A stretch of DNA of 64,000 bases. Source: Anoplolepis gracilipes (Eukaryota > Arthropoda > Insecta > Hymenoptera > Formicidae). Below, one piece after another: positions 39,501 to 52,071 of this stretch. The translations under genes were made by a program, and so were the position numbers. The notes beneath the pieces were generated by a model, which was given only the letters and a program-made list of their open reading frames with translations, was not told where the DNA came from and made no database searches. The DNA is taken from the NCBI RefSeq assembly GCF_047496725.1, contig NC_132976.1, positions 5,874,001 through 5,938,000 of the forward strand, written 5' to 3'. Position 1 is the first letter of the stretch, and each line of letters opens with the position of its first letter.

Positions 39501-42500
39501 GTATTTTTTTTTGTAAATCTTATTAAATACTGAATTATTAATCGCATTGAATTTTTTGTTAAATTTGAATTATATCTCAAAGTGCGTTATATGTATATAT
39601 AGAGGCATATTGCAAGATTGCATCGCGAAGTCATTTTTTCTTCGTGTACTGTTGCTGCGATTCGCGACGATTCAGCGAGACGAGCGAGACGAAAATTAAT
39701 CGAATAAAGAAGTGTTAATTGCGTTATTATGAACGGCCGGCTTATCGAAGGCTCGTCCGTCCACCGAAACGATCGCGATCTTATCGCGTCACGTCTTCCA
39801 TTGTACGATTATTAAATACGATGATGCGGCTCTATTATTCAGGCATCTCTTGATGGCAATGATCGGTGAGAGCCGATCTCCGATCTTCTCCTCTTTCACT
39901 CTCTTCCCTCCCGCGCGATCGAGTGCCACGAAAAGATCGACGAGACTTCCTGCGCGGCTGCGCGGTGGGTCTCCCGACGTGATTTCTGTTTCGACAGCGC
40001 TATAAATAACGACTTATATGATAATTTTGTATCTTTATTTAGAGTACATGAATCTCAGCATAAGTATGACCAAATTAGATCTTTGCCAATGTAACTGAAA
40101 AATAATATTTAAACATGACAAATGTATATTATAAAGTCTTTTTTTGTTTTCGTTTACAACTTAATCGAATATCTCGTCTCTCATAATATTACTGTCATAT
40201 CCGGTCCGGTGACAAAAATTGATGGCGAGCGATACGCGACAAAAAAGTCCATTACAAAGTCAAAACGTATCAGATTGTACTTTAAACTTCCAATGATGTA
40301 AAGCGCAGATCTCGATCGCGGAGAGAGACCACCCGTGCAATCACGTGTGCGCTCTCGAGGTAAATGCGTTTCTTCGTGAATCTTGCTGGATGTCGATCGC
40401 GATCTACGATTCCTCGATCCGTGAACGAGTCTTCGGGCGTGCCCCGAGGGAATCGTGGGACTCTTCTTGATCTGTCGATCTCGGCAGATCGATTGTCGTA
40501 AGATTGTGAACCAGTTTTTACTTACTGAGATTTTTACATAGATTCTATGTAAGTTGTGTTTTTTATTTTATGTGATTAGTAATTCATTGTTTTTTTTTTC
40601 CAATTTTGCACAATGCAATGAGATGTAAGAAAATTGGAAAAAATTTTCTCGTTAACATAGGATTTGGCAAATAAAATAAAATAATTGATATATACTAATT
40701 GTAATCCTATTAAAATTATCATTATAATATTATTATAAAATAGACTATACTATATTAATTCCTCAATAAAATTAGCTTTGATAGATTTTTAAAATATGTT
40801 TTCTTTTTTATATATATAGTTTAATCAACAATTTAAATTTCAAAATCAGTCTAATAATGATTTCTGTATTTGATTTAATAGTCAATTTTCAAATGGCATA
40901 AAAATCATAATAATGATATAATACACAGATATATGATTAAAGTTAAAAGAAAGCTTGTACTGTATACTCTAAAGAATGTATTCTCTTGCATACTCTACTG
41001 TGTATTCTAATTTTTCTCTTAAATCATTTCGATCACAAAGCGCTTTTATGTGTGTCATTGTGGCGCCTTCAAGTTTATAAAACTTGTAAACGATGATCGC
41101 AGTCGCCCCCACCTTTCTAAAGATTATCTTTCGCGCGTCCTTTAACTATTTATTCAAGAGCCCGTAAGTCACAACAGTAATCGATATCTTGATGCGTGTG
41201 CTTCTATTAATATGCTTCTATCTGAGGTTATAGATACTTGTGAATTAATTTGTCTTCTCGAGTTCCTCTTGGACCAATCTGTCTTTCGACTGGTTTAAAT
41301 TACGTTAGTATCTTTTTACTCACATTCATATGAGAGAATAAATCAATTTTATCGGTATTGATATTTATCAAAAATAATTTTTTATATACACCATGTACAA
41401 CAAAAAATTTGTTGTCTGTTTTAATAGTTGCACAAAATTTTTAAAAATTAATAAATAACATTCCCTAGTATAATTTACAGTTTTATAATTTTTTATGGAA
41501 GTTTATGAAAATTTTACTTGTACATTTTTGGGACTATAATCTTTCTTGTGTGTATACATACATAAATGTGTGTGTGTATCGAATATATCTCAACAAATGA
41601 TCTTTCTCTTTCCTATTGCTCTTCTTCCTCGCTGGCGCGAAAAGAGCCGGATCGAGATCGGCGTTTATTAACGTTTTGTTTATATGTCGCGATTAGAGCT
41701 AATCGATCCTGCGGCAAAATGAGGCATAATATAGAGCCGCGACGGGTTCATAAATACTCATTTGTATGGGGCAGGGTTCTCTCCTTGGATTTCCATCGCC
41801 GCCCAAGTCGCCTTCGTTACGCTTATACGGATGGCGGATCCAATATACGAATTTGTGCACATAATCAACCGACGGTTATTAGCTGCCGGCTATATTTATT
41901 ATGCCGGTCGTCTTTTCAAATATGACTGTAACGTCGCGAGTTTGTCGTAAAGCCAATAGGCGTGATGATAGGGCAATATCAGTGATAAATAAATAATTGC
42001 ACCTTTTAAATAAGATGATTAACTTACTTTAGCGATCGATATGATCATCATAGATTATATTATGTAATATTTCAAATTGCGCGCAATCACTGCGATTACT
42101 TAATCGCCATAACGGAACAAGTTTAACAAGTTTAGTGGTAGCGATAAAGATGATTGTCATATGATAGTGATATTCTTTATAATTGTGGGATAATCGTTGT
42201 TTCTGTTAAGTAGTATCATGTTGTATGATATCAATTTTAATCTGGCACAATTTTAAATATAATATAAATATAATAAAAATTACATGAGATTTATCCTTCA
42301 TTTTATCATCCATTTTTGTTAATGCAACAACTTATAGTTCTTCATACGAAATCAATTATAAATGCAAAATATATGCAAAATAAATGTATTAATATGAAAA
42401 TTATAAGTCGTAGATTTATAAATCAAGATTTATCTTATTTTATCATTTATTTTTATTAATACGATAATTTATATTTATGAATAAATTATAATGTAATATA

Positions 42501-42870
42501 TAGAGTTATCTTTATTAATATGAAAATTACGTAATCGACAATTTATTTTTGAATTAAATTGATGATTGATATAAATCATCTGTGTATAAATATACATATA
42601 TATAATTTTCTTTTTAGAATTTGAAAATAGAAATAAATTATTAACTGCATGATTTTCATACTAATAAAAATCATCATATGTCTGATTTTATAAATGATTT
42701 CGCAATCATGGTGAAGATGTAGCGTAAAGTTAGATAAAGCAATGCATAATTTAAGCATATTACATCTGAAATGATAGATCATACACCAATATGTGAATGA
42801 TTAGAAATTTTAGAATAGCACGTACGGTAGCGTAACGTTTCAAAATGATTTCACGTATAGGTAAGCTAAA
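33581..42870. other. Gene-free DNA, centre of the Wnt10-Wnt interval
   Basis: Mostly AT-rich. Imperfect TAA/ATT repeats run through about 34665-34800, and a T-run of about 21 lies near 35340-35360. GC-richer patches, candidates for regulatory elements, occur at 34860-35330, 36420-36780, 37450-37690, 38320-38940, 39600-40010, 40200-40500 and 41620-41960. Open frames here are short and lack signatures. Confidence 0.55.
34665..34800. repeat. Degenerate (TAA)n low-complexity tract
   Basis: Runs of ATAATAATA and TTATTAAT units with interruptions, almost pure A and T over some 130 bases. Confidence 0.8.
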
Positions 42871-43152
42871 ATGTCAGAGAGTAGAAACTCGCAGCTTCAA
42901 GAGGCAGTTGATTATCGCGTGTTGATCCGCGAATCGATTAAGGATCGTTACGTGCCTCATATTGCGCGGCTCGTGGATACATCGGTGGCGGATTATACGC
43001 AGATTGGATCAATCTACGATTCGTTTCAGGCACAATACTTGACCTTTTCTCACGCTACTACATCTTCGCCTAGTCAGGAAGTAATCGATGTTTTATCATT
43101 ATTGCGGATTTATTATATGACCGTTTCTAATGATTTTTCTGGTTTGTGGTAG
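42871..43152 (+). CDS. Possible small ORF, unknown 93-residue protein
   Basis: The plus-strand frame of 93 codons has an A at -3 of the ATG (AAAATGTCAG) and an ordinary stop (TAG). The product starts MSESRNSQLQEAVDYRVLIR, is amphipathic and not low-complexity, and uses many G-initial codons (GAT, GTG, GCG, GAA) in otherwise very AT-rich surroundings; these are weak signs of coding. No signal peptide, membrane segment or domain is recognised. Two further plus-strand frames follow (43412-43651 and 43656-43883) but look AT-driven. It could be a small gene, an exon or a relic of a transposon; chance is also possible. Confidence 0.25.
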   Translation: MSESRNSQLQEAVDYRVLIRESIKDRYVPHIARLVDTSVADYTQIGSIYDSFQAQYLTFSHATTSSPSQEVIDVLSLLRIYYMTVSNDFSGLW

Positions 43153-44661
43153 AATATCAATGAGTTTGAATAATCAAACAAGATTTATTCAACAAATAAA
43201 TTTATCTACTTATTCTTAGCTATAATAAATTTGCCTAAATATAAACAAATGTTTATATAATATTATTAAGCTTATCATCTCGTAAAAAAAAACTATAAAT
43301 TTATACATACATATTATATATTGTATTTATAAAGATTAAAAAAAATGTATAGTATATAAAAAAAACTCAATATCGTTATATTTTCAAGTTTAATTAGTAA
43401 ACAGCAATTAAATGTTTTGTTTGTTGTCACATGAGTGTCATGCTGTCAAACTACAATGCAATATTAAACAGCTTCAAAATATCGTTGTGATATCAAATTA
43501 CAATTCGGATATTAATTACATTACGGAATTTTTTATTTTAACTTTGCATTCTAATCTACAATTGTCTTCTCTGATTTGTATTGATTTATCGTTAAGTGTC
43601 GAATTACGAAAAACGGCTTTCATGATAAATCAATATTATCGAAGAAATTAAAACGATGACATTTAAAATTTTGTTTGATCAAAGAAACAGCGTAATTAAG
43701 ATCTTTATCATAAATGCAACGATCGAACACAACGATGCTTATGATGACACTTTCTTTCGTGTGAATTCATCGCGCGATACGCTGTGTAATGCAAAAGCCC
43801 ACAATGTACTGACCACCTACGAAGTAAACAGAGAGAGAGTCATGGGAAAATATTTCTCATCTTGCGGAAATCGATTTCTATAAGATTTTGTCGAGATTAA
43901 ATGAATAAAAGTGGTTTCCCTTCATTTCACCGCTCTATTTTTCTTAATTTTCCTTTTAATTTTTCAGATTCTCCTCGCATCTATCTCCTTCATTTCACAC
44001 ACATGTTACAGTTCTCTTTCGATATACATGGTGATCGTTTCGAAAGATGCAGACGTTATTTTTTATTTTTCTTTTCTCTTTTTAAACTCCCCTTTTCAAT
44101 TTTTTTTTCTCCACCCGCTTCTGCTCCTCTTGCTCTTTCTATCTTTTTTTCTCTTTCCGTCTCCCACTCTTTATTTTTTGGAGCAGGATTATCTCATAAT
44201 CGACCGAATGATTCTGCCGTCCAGTAGAATGGCATGGCCTGCTGAGCATACGTTTGAGTTCGTTAATGTTCGCCCATGAGAGTGGATCTAATGAATTTGA
44301 TGACTCCTTTCTCCGTTGATCTTGCCTCCTCCCTAGCCAAGCATTCCTTTGACCGCCATTCTCTTTCTCTTTGCCCGGAGCGTGTTTCTTCGGTGTCGAC
44401 GTAACACACGGTATCTTTATGATCCCAGCAATAAATCGAATTGCTCGAGATGAGTGTTTTTACGGACACAACACACTCGAGAAATCGCATTTTCAGCGAC
44501 GATAACGACACTTTGATAAACATTTGTGTCAGGGAATTTTCAAATTATATTCTCTATAGAAATTATAAGTCATTACAAATATCAAGCAAACAAAATTAAA
44601 ATTGGTAAAGTTAATCTTTTTACAGATAAATAAAATCTTCTCAGACAGATAATGGTAGATA

Positions 44662-44664
<3 letters not shown>

Positions 44665-44697
<33 letters not shown>
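44665..44697. repeat. (AT)n microsatellite
   Basis: About 16 AT units without interruption. Confidence 0.95.
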
Positions 44698-44701
<4 letters not shown>

Positions 44702-45230
44702 TCTATGAAAAATAATTCTGAGTTCTTGCAAAAACTATTTAAAATTAATATTGTGAAAAATGATTAAAATGAGTGTAGAGTATGAAGAGATGATTTATTA
44801 ACAATGAATTACTTATACTGATATGAATATATTTCCTACTTATTTGTGTAAGTATATCGATATAGATGTTCACGCCTCTTAATATCATCGCACTGATCGT
44901 CTTTAGGTCTTTAGTGGAAAACAGATATTACATCTAAGATGCATAGAGCCTCGCTGAAATAGGCTGAGGTAAGTGATGGGCACCGTGGCGATTGGAGGGA
45001 GAAGAGGGTCCCGTAATTAACAATCCATTTTGTATTCGGCTCACCTGATCGCGTCGTGTGCGGTCCGTGACGTCATAATTCGGGACCCCTTCGAGGCGTA
45101 CCGCCCCCTTAATGCGGACCCCGACACCTCTCGGCTCCACGATGTAACACGCACTCTTCCTTCTCTCTTCTGTCTTATTCTCTTTCGCCTCTACGAATAG
45201 GTACAAGCAAGAGAAGAGGAGGGACTGAAG

Positions 45231-45235
<5 letters not shown>

Positions 45236-45288
<53 letters not shown>
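45236..45288. repeat. (GA)n microsatellite
   Basis: About 25 GA units. On the minus strand it encodes an alternating Ser-Leu run inside a spurious open frame. Confidence 0.95.
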
Positions 45289-45290
<2 letters not shown>

Positions 45291-47000
45291 TATAAAGAGA
45301 ACTCCTCTCTCGCATCTCTTCGCCCTCGCGCGATGTGTATGTGTGCCTGAAGATGCCTGGATAGTATATACACCTCGAAGGCGGTCAAGGGGGATATAAT
45401 AGCTCGGCCGGACTTCACACGATGCCGACTGGTACACCGGCCGGGAGGATGATACAGAATCTGGTGAGGCCACGCGAGGAAGAGAGATGAAATGAGAGTG
45501 GACCTCCGAGAGAGGTTCTGAAGTCGCGGAAGGAGCTACCACCACCTCCAATCTTCACGATCCTCGCAGATAGTTCTGATCGTTTCATCTTCCAAAAGAT
45601 GTCGCGTGATTGTTTTGATTTTTTATTAACTAGATTTAATCGATCAAACGTTTTCACTACGGCCCAAAGATATGTCGAAATTTACCGATAAATAAGTAAT
45701 ATAATATCGTAATCGTTTTTGAAGATATTAAAAGATTTGTTTAATTAAAGACGCGTGCTGCGAGAAAGCGAGGCAAATTGTAATAGTTTTCGGACAATAA
45801 AAGAGTCGTTCTATTCCTAACATTACTCTTGAAAATAACATGATCGTGTGTGTGTGTGTCGTCAAACAAAAGGAAAAAGAAAGAAGCTCCGAAAGAGAGG
45901 CAGATTAGGCTGCTCGAAGGTGTCAGGGTGAAGAGAAGGGAGGAGAACTCGTGCAGAAGAGTCGAGGGGTGGGCCCCGTTACTCGGCTTTGTACGAGGGG
46001 CCCCTTGCCGCTGTCAGCCCGCGGGGGCCTTATTTCAAGACCGTACCGAATCAGGCACGACAATCGCCCTAATATCCACACGAATGCCGTGCCGGAGGCC
46101 CCCACGGTGCAACGGGGCCCGCCGATGAAGGGAGGCAGCGGAATCCTCGCGATGAGTAAGAGATCTTTCTCCGTTCTCTTTCTTCTTTACCTTGCTCTTC
46201 TTCCTGTTTGTTGTTTTTTACCTTTAATCTCGCGTGTCTTGAAACTTTGCTGGGTTTTGACTGTCTCTCGTGAAACTAATACGCTTTCATTTCAAAACAA
46301 ATCATAGATGTTTACAATTCCGCAAAACGTTTTCAACCATAATCTCTCTGATTCTTTGATTCTTTACGTTAAAATATAAGCAACATTCGCGTGTTTTCAA
46401 CAATCACTCGAATCACGCAATTGTTCTTTGTCAAAAGCAACGATATCCTTTTACTTTATTAAAATGATGATATAAAGGCCACAGATCTATTTATAGTCTT
46501 CAATATATTATATTTATATTTATATTATCATTCAATTGCAAGTGACAGCATATTTTGCATGACAACAAATTTACTAAATTCTACATTGAAAATTGAAACG
46601 ACTATTTTTTTTTAATTTGTCATACAACTGAAGAGACAATGTTTTAACTTTGTGTTCACTCGACATTATCGCTCACAAATTAACATTACCTATCGATCAT
46701 TAATAATCTTGTATTATGTGAGAATCTTTCTGGGGGAGACGCTTGCGCCGGGGGACCTATGTCAGGCCTGCGGGATAAAAACACGTTGTTGCTGACGCAA
46801 CTACGCTCGCATTGTCCGTGGATGCAGCGCGTCATTAGTGGAAGCTTCAACGCTACCATCGCGCGCTTTACGTCGGCATTCAGCGATTCGCCTCGTGGAT
46901 TCGTTCGTGGCAGGCTCCGAACGAGTAGGTGGCTAGCAGCTAGCCAGTCCTCTCGGGAAAAAAAGATAAAAAGAGGTCGTTTAGAAGGGTTTAATGGGGA

Positions 47001-47041
47001 CCCACGGGGACCTACTGGGGGCCCCCGTAGGTCCTCGTGGG
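47001..47041. repeat. GC-rich palindrome with G-runs
   Basis: The left half CCCACGGGGACCTACTGGGG pairs with the right half CCCCCGTAGGTCCTCGTGGG with few mismatches and almost no loop. The surrounding 46995-47045 has four runs of at least four G on the plus strand, so a hairpin or a G-quadruplex could form. Confidence 0.8.
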
Positions 47042-49068
47042 GCTTGGTTTACCGAAGGGCGCCCACCACAAAGCCCCCAGCGAGGGAATAAACGCAATCG
47101 TTACGCCGGTATTTGCCGATGTTTGCACCGACATTTAATTGTTTGCCCTTTCCTTTCATACCGCTTTTTTCTTCCATCTCTATCTTCTGTGTACGAAGAT
47201 CTTTCTTCCCTCCTTTCTTTTTCTACGCGATGTAACTTCTGGATTAGTTTGTAACTGTCAATGATCGGATGATGAAAGAATATTACATCGATTGCATTAT
47301 ATTAACATAAGACATCATTATAAATGCGTTTTTTGATTTCTAAATAAAGATTTAAATATTAAATCTATGTAAAAAGCTGTTTGTTTTCAGAAAATGTGTT
47401 AGTTGATGTCCAATTGCAAATAGATGATAATCCATAATCAATTGATATAAGAATTAAATGCGTCTATAAAAAATAATACGTACAGTGTGAAAAACAAGAT
47501 GCATTTTAATCAAAATTTTGAATTTTTTTTCTTATTTCTTTAATGAAATAAAAAAAATATATATAATATAATTTGTATAAAGAAAACACGATTGTTTAAT
47601 AATTATGTTTTAAATACATTTTATTTTAAATAAAAGAATAAAATATGTTGGGAAGATAGTTTTGAAATTATATGTTTTTATGTGAAATAATATTTTACAA
47701 TATTCCCAAATAACTTTTGAATAAAAATAGTTATTGTAAATTATTCAAATTTTAAATTACATGTGGATGGATCAGTTTTACTAAATTAAAATTGCTTTAG
47801 AAATTATACTTGAGATTATTCAAATTGAATCATGTTTATCAGCATAACTTTACACATGACAAAAAGTCAATGCGTTACTGAGAGGCAAACATAGCAATTT
47901 ATTTTTATCGTTAATTGTCGTTCCGTCTTCTCATCATCAAATCTACGGAGCTTCTTTTATCCATTCTGATGGAAGCGAATCATACATCATGGTGCAGTTG
48001 ATAAACGGATTAAGAACTTCGAATCTAATTGGACTCCGGCCACGATTGTAAAAAAAACCCTCGATTGGCTTCGGCCAACCATGAGATTAGGATTCGTATA
48101 GTGCGTATGTATGTATTTACCCTCGCGGAGAAAGCTTATCTCTCTTCCATTGCCGGTTTTCAATCTGTCGTTGGAGAACCTACCTGTGTTTATTTATATT
48201 TCCCTCGGGTTTTCAATCGCTTTACGATCCTTAATCGTCGCTTCCGCATACTTCATTGGTCGTGTCGTTATCGGCTATGTTATCGAAACTAATACAGTGA
48301 CTATCGCAGGAATTTTTAATAAGAAACTACCTGTCGTATCCTATCGCCTTTTTCCCTCGATCCCACCCGAGAGAAAATAGTTTGCTATTAGTTAAGTCAA
48401 ATATATAGACATAAGTTATCTCTGCAGCTGACCATTTGAGATACGTGCTTCTCTTTCAAGTAGTAACATTTCTGAGTCGTTGAGATCGAAAGTTGCATGT
48501 GCATTTTTTATATTGTTAGTAATAATGTTAGATAGATAGATAGGTAGAATGTATAATCTAACATACGTATCCTGCAATTTCAGCAAAACGAAATAATGTA
48601 TAAAATATATGCTCTTTATTTTTTTTTCCTTCTTTTGATTAAATTTTAATGATTTAGTACACATAATTTATTTCGTATTTATTTTCTTTTTTTATTCTAT
48701 ATTTCTATATTATTTCTTAAAATTGTGCATATATATATAATAATACTCTTTATTTTAATTTATCTAATAATAATATATTAGATAAACTAATAAATACGTT
48801 AGCAAATATATAAATATATATATTTATTATTATTATTTAATATAATTTATAACCGCGATAAACATTTTTATTTTTATGAAATTGTTGTGGTGCCTTTGTT
48901 TTAACTTTGCTTACAATATATGCTCTCAGATATTGAGACTTTATAGCCTTTTGCCATAATGAATCTGATTTTCATAATTCAAAGATTTAAAACACGCGAA
49001 ATCCATAAACGTGGAATATTCAAAATCGACGTAGCTGTTGCGAAGGAGGAAGGAAAGAGCGAGCATGG

Positions 49069-49086
49069 TGCCGCGGTACCGCGGCA
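49069..49086. repeat. Perfect 18-bp GC palindrome
   Basis: TGCCGCGGTACCGCGGCA equals its own reverse complement. It sits at the start of a GC-richer patch (49030-49320) inside AT-rich DNA. A dimeric protein-binding site is possible but not shown. Confidence 0.9.
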
Positions 49087-50495
49087 TAATAACAGAGCGC
49101 CGCACACAGGCCGAGCCAGCTGATGACTTCATTGAACTGGACCCTCTTGGGCTTCGGACCCAGGACCTCCCTGAAACCGCCTCAAATTATAACGCCGGCT
49201 CGGACCCAGGCCCGCTTTTGATGGGTCCAAGACACATTTTAAGCTTCTAGACACACAAACAGATTCGGCCACGAAAGCTCGCGACAACACGCGAACGAGG
49301 AGGAAATTTCTATATTCCGTGTTCATTATTCGGTGTTGCCAATATATTAATCAAGTTGAAAAGTTTTTTGACTATGGTCAGTTGCTGACTACGCATATTA
49401 AAAATTATATTAAAAAAATGTCATTATAAAAAAAAAATTATTATCAGAAGAATATTATATTCTATAGTGTAAGAGTAGTGCGATGATTGAAATGTGGCAC
49501 TAATTAAATCTTACCGTGTTCCTTTAATATTAAAGTATCAAATTATTTTACTCGATCTTACTATTTTGCGTCAGTTTAATAAAAATTATGTCTCTTGGAT
49601 GCTTGTACAAGCTATAATAGATGAAGCAAAATATTATGTTTTGAGAAAAATATTTTTATTATAGCTTTATATCTTTGTTTTGCATTAATATAGGTATATC
49701 ATTTATATTCTCTTACGGGAATAATATAAAAATATTGACTGCATAAAAATAAAATAAATTTTATTGAAGACTAATAATTTAAAAATCTTTAATTAATTTG
49801 GATGATTTTTTTAAAAGACACTATTAAAAAAAAGTTAAATTGTATTCATCTTCTGTTTTTCGCATAAATTATAATTTATCAAGTCTTTAAATAAATAATC
49901 TTTTTGTTGTATGCTTTATAAAAATGATATTTATAATTAGCTTTCTTTTTCTATTATTATAGCATTCGTGATATCACTATTGATTTTATAAAAGATAGAA
50001 CTTTGACTTTATACACCTTTCGTGTGCCGTGTGTCATCCTTTCCATGATACAAGGTCAAGATTATGTACTCTATTGATCGTATTATTGTAAACATGGATA
50101 CGTACATATATCAATCCATCTAACTGTATAAGAACGATCACACGCGTTTCGTCCACATGAGCCACACATGTTGCTGACACGGCCATACGCTACAATCGCG
50201 ATTAGATTCGTGTCAATCTTCATTCTTGGAGGAATTGAACACATTATGGCATCATTTGGTATTAAAAATCGTGAGCAAATAAAAACGAGCCGATTTATTG
50301 TGTTCGAGAAATCGTTATATATGAAACGTGCAGATATAACGATTTTAGTAAAAATACAATTAACATGTGTGACATATACAGAATAGAATTTTTTATTTAA
50401 TTATTTTAAGAACTTAAAAATAAAGTTTTTAGAATACTTTACTAAAAATAAATTACTATCGCAAAGATTTTTTAAAAGACATTATTAAAAAAAAG

Positions 50496-51047
50496 TTAAG
50501 GGGGGGAATTCGGTCTAGAGGCCTGATTTTTAGGCTTTTTTTGCAAATTTTTTATAAAGAACGGATAAGATCAATTAAAATAAAAGTTTTTCCTATTTGT
50601 TAAGCAACTTTTTAAGTATCTTTTAAAATTTTTTTTATTGAAAAATTCCAAGAATTAAGCTGCATATAGCAGTTCTTCTAAAAAAAAAAGTAGTTGCACG
50701 GTGCACACGATTGGGGCCGTTCTGCTTATCAGAAACAAAAAATTCAAAAAGATTCTTAGAATATATGAGTTTGGGTATCGCCCGAAGTAGGATTTTAAAA
50801 AAATATGCAAAAATAACAAAACGGCGTCACTTTGAAAATAAGTCTTAATTTTTCGGCTATTTTTTGATAACTGCTATATGCAGCTTAATTCTTGGAATTT
50901 TTTAATAAAAAAAATTTTAAAAGATTTTTAAACAATTGCTTAATAAATAGGAAAAACTTTTATTTTAATTGATCTTATCCGTTCCTTATAAAAAATTTGC
51001 AAAAAAAGCCTAAAAATCAGGCCTTTAGACCGAATTCCCCCCCTTAA
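50496..51047. mobile_element. piggyBac-type MITE with TTAA target sites
   Basis: A 544-bp element (50500-51043) is flanked on both sides by TTAA (50496-50499 and 51044-51047), the target duplication of piggyBac transposons. Its ends are inverted repeats beginning GGGGGGGAATTCGGTCTAGA on the left and, read in reverse complement, GGGGGGGAATTCGGTCTAAA on the right. The inverted similarity continues for about 170-180 bp per arm (ATAAGATCAATTAAAATAAA, AAGAATTAAGCTGCATATAGCAG). The unpaired centre (about 50690-50860) has no transposase frame. It must have been mobilised by an enzyme encoded elsewhere. Arm identity is high, so insertion is fairly recent. Confidence 0.9.
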
Positions 51048-51080
51048 ACGATATTATAGAAAAGAGTAATTAATTTTACA

Positions 51081-51157
51081 CAAATAATAAATAAAATAAA
51101 ATAAATAAAATAAAATAAATAAATTATAATTAAAATAAATAAAATAAATTATAAATT
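51081..51157. repeat. (AAAT/AAATA)n low-complexity tract
   Basis: Repeated AAATAAAATAAA units directly right of the piggyBac-type MITE. Its A-rich periodicity suggests replication slippage. Confidence 0.85.
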
Positions 51158-52016
51158 GCTTATCTCCGCCGTCATCTTTCTCTCTGGGCCTCTTCTTCCT
51201 TTCGTATTCGTTTTTTGTTCGTAGTACTTGTACTACAATACTCAGTCGACAATACGGTTAATTGCGATTGCTCGCACACTAGAATACGATAATTGCCTGG
51301 CATTTTGCACTTCTGACGTTAATCGCATGCGACACGCATCTTATTATACGTGATGATTTGCTATGATTCTAGAAAAGTCAGCGACGATATATATTTTATA
51401 TATACTTATACGTGCAGGTATACACGTGAAAGAGATATATATTAATAAATCGTTGATATATGATCAAATTTCTTATTATTTTAATCAATAATATGATGAT
51501 TTATATATCACTTCACGATTCCTGATTTGAGAAAATGATGAAGAAATTATATTTAAATCGTCTATAAATCTAATTAAATTTTAAATTGTTTATAAATCTT
51601 TCTAAAGTGCGACGCGATACATATTCGACTCTAATTGTAAGAATTAAAAAAGTAATTCTCCTTGTAAATATCGAAATAAAACTTTAATTTATAATTTAAT
51701 TTATACATCTCTTATCATTTTAATTCCGATCTCTAAATCGCACAAAATCTTTTCTATGATATTGTCAAATAATCGTGATACTCGTATCATTTATTACTAA
51801 GATTAATTAATTGCACGGAAATTACAATAGATAATCGTTAATAATCGCTAACTTCTATATTATAGCGAAGTCTCGTGTTTAGCGTTTCCGATTATGTGCT
51901 TTTTATGATCGCGTTCTGAAGGATAATGCGAAAATAATATACAGAGCGACTCATACTATTATCCCTTCCATTCCTTCCATATTGATGAACAGCATATGAT
52001 ATTTAAACGTAAAAAG

Positions 52017-52020
<4 letters not shown>

Positions 52021-52066
<46 letters not shown>
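52021..52066. repeat. (TA)n microsatellite
   Basis: 23 uninterrupted TA units. Confidence 0.95.

Positions 52067-52071
<5 letters not shown>

Larger units (their letters stand above)
43153..50495. other. Gene-free DNA with GC-rich islands
   Basis: GC/CpG-rich blocks stand out at about 44280-44520, 44930-45560, 45880-46150, 46730-47110 and 49030-49320. The 45.9-47.1 kb pair are the most GC-rich pieces outside the Wnt10 exons and contain G and C runs and palindromes. AT-rich DNA with (AT)n and (GA)n repeats fills the rest. Open frames within the islands lack known domains. The 205-codon minus-strand frame at 44934-45551 includes a long Ser-Leu stretch from the (GA)n repeat and is probably not a gene. 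Confidence 0.55.

Noticed and set aside
44934..45551. Minus-strand frame of 205 codons
   Set aside because: A Ser-Leu run from (GA)n forms its centre and the flanking translation has no recognisable features.
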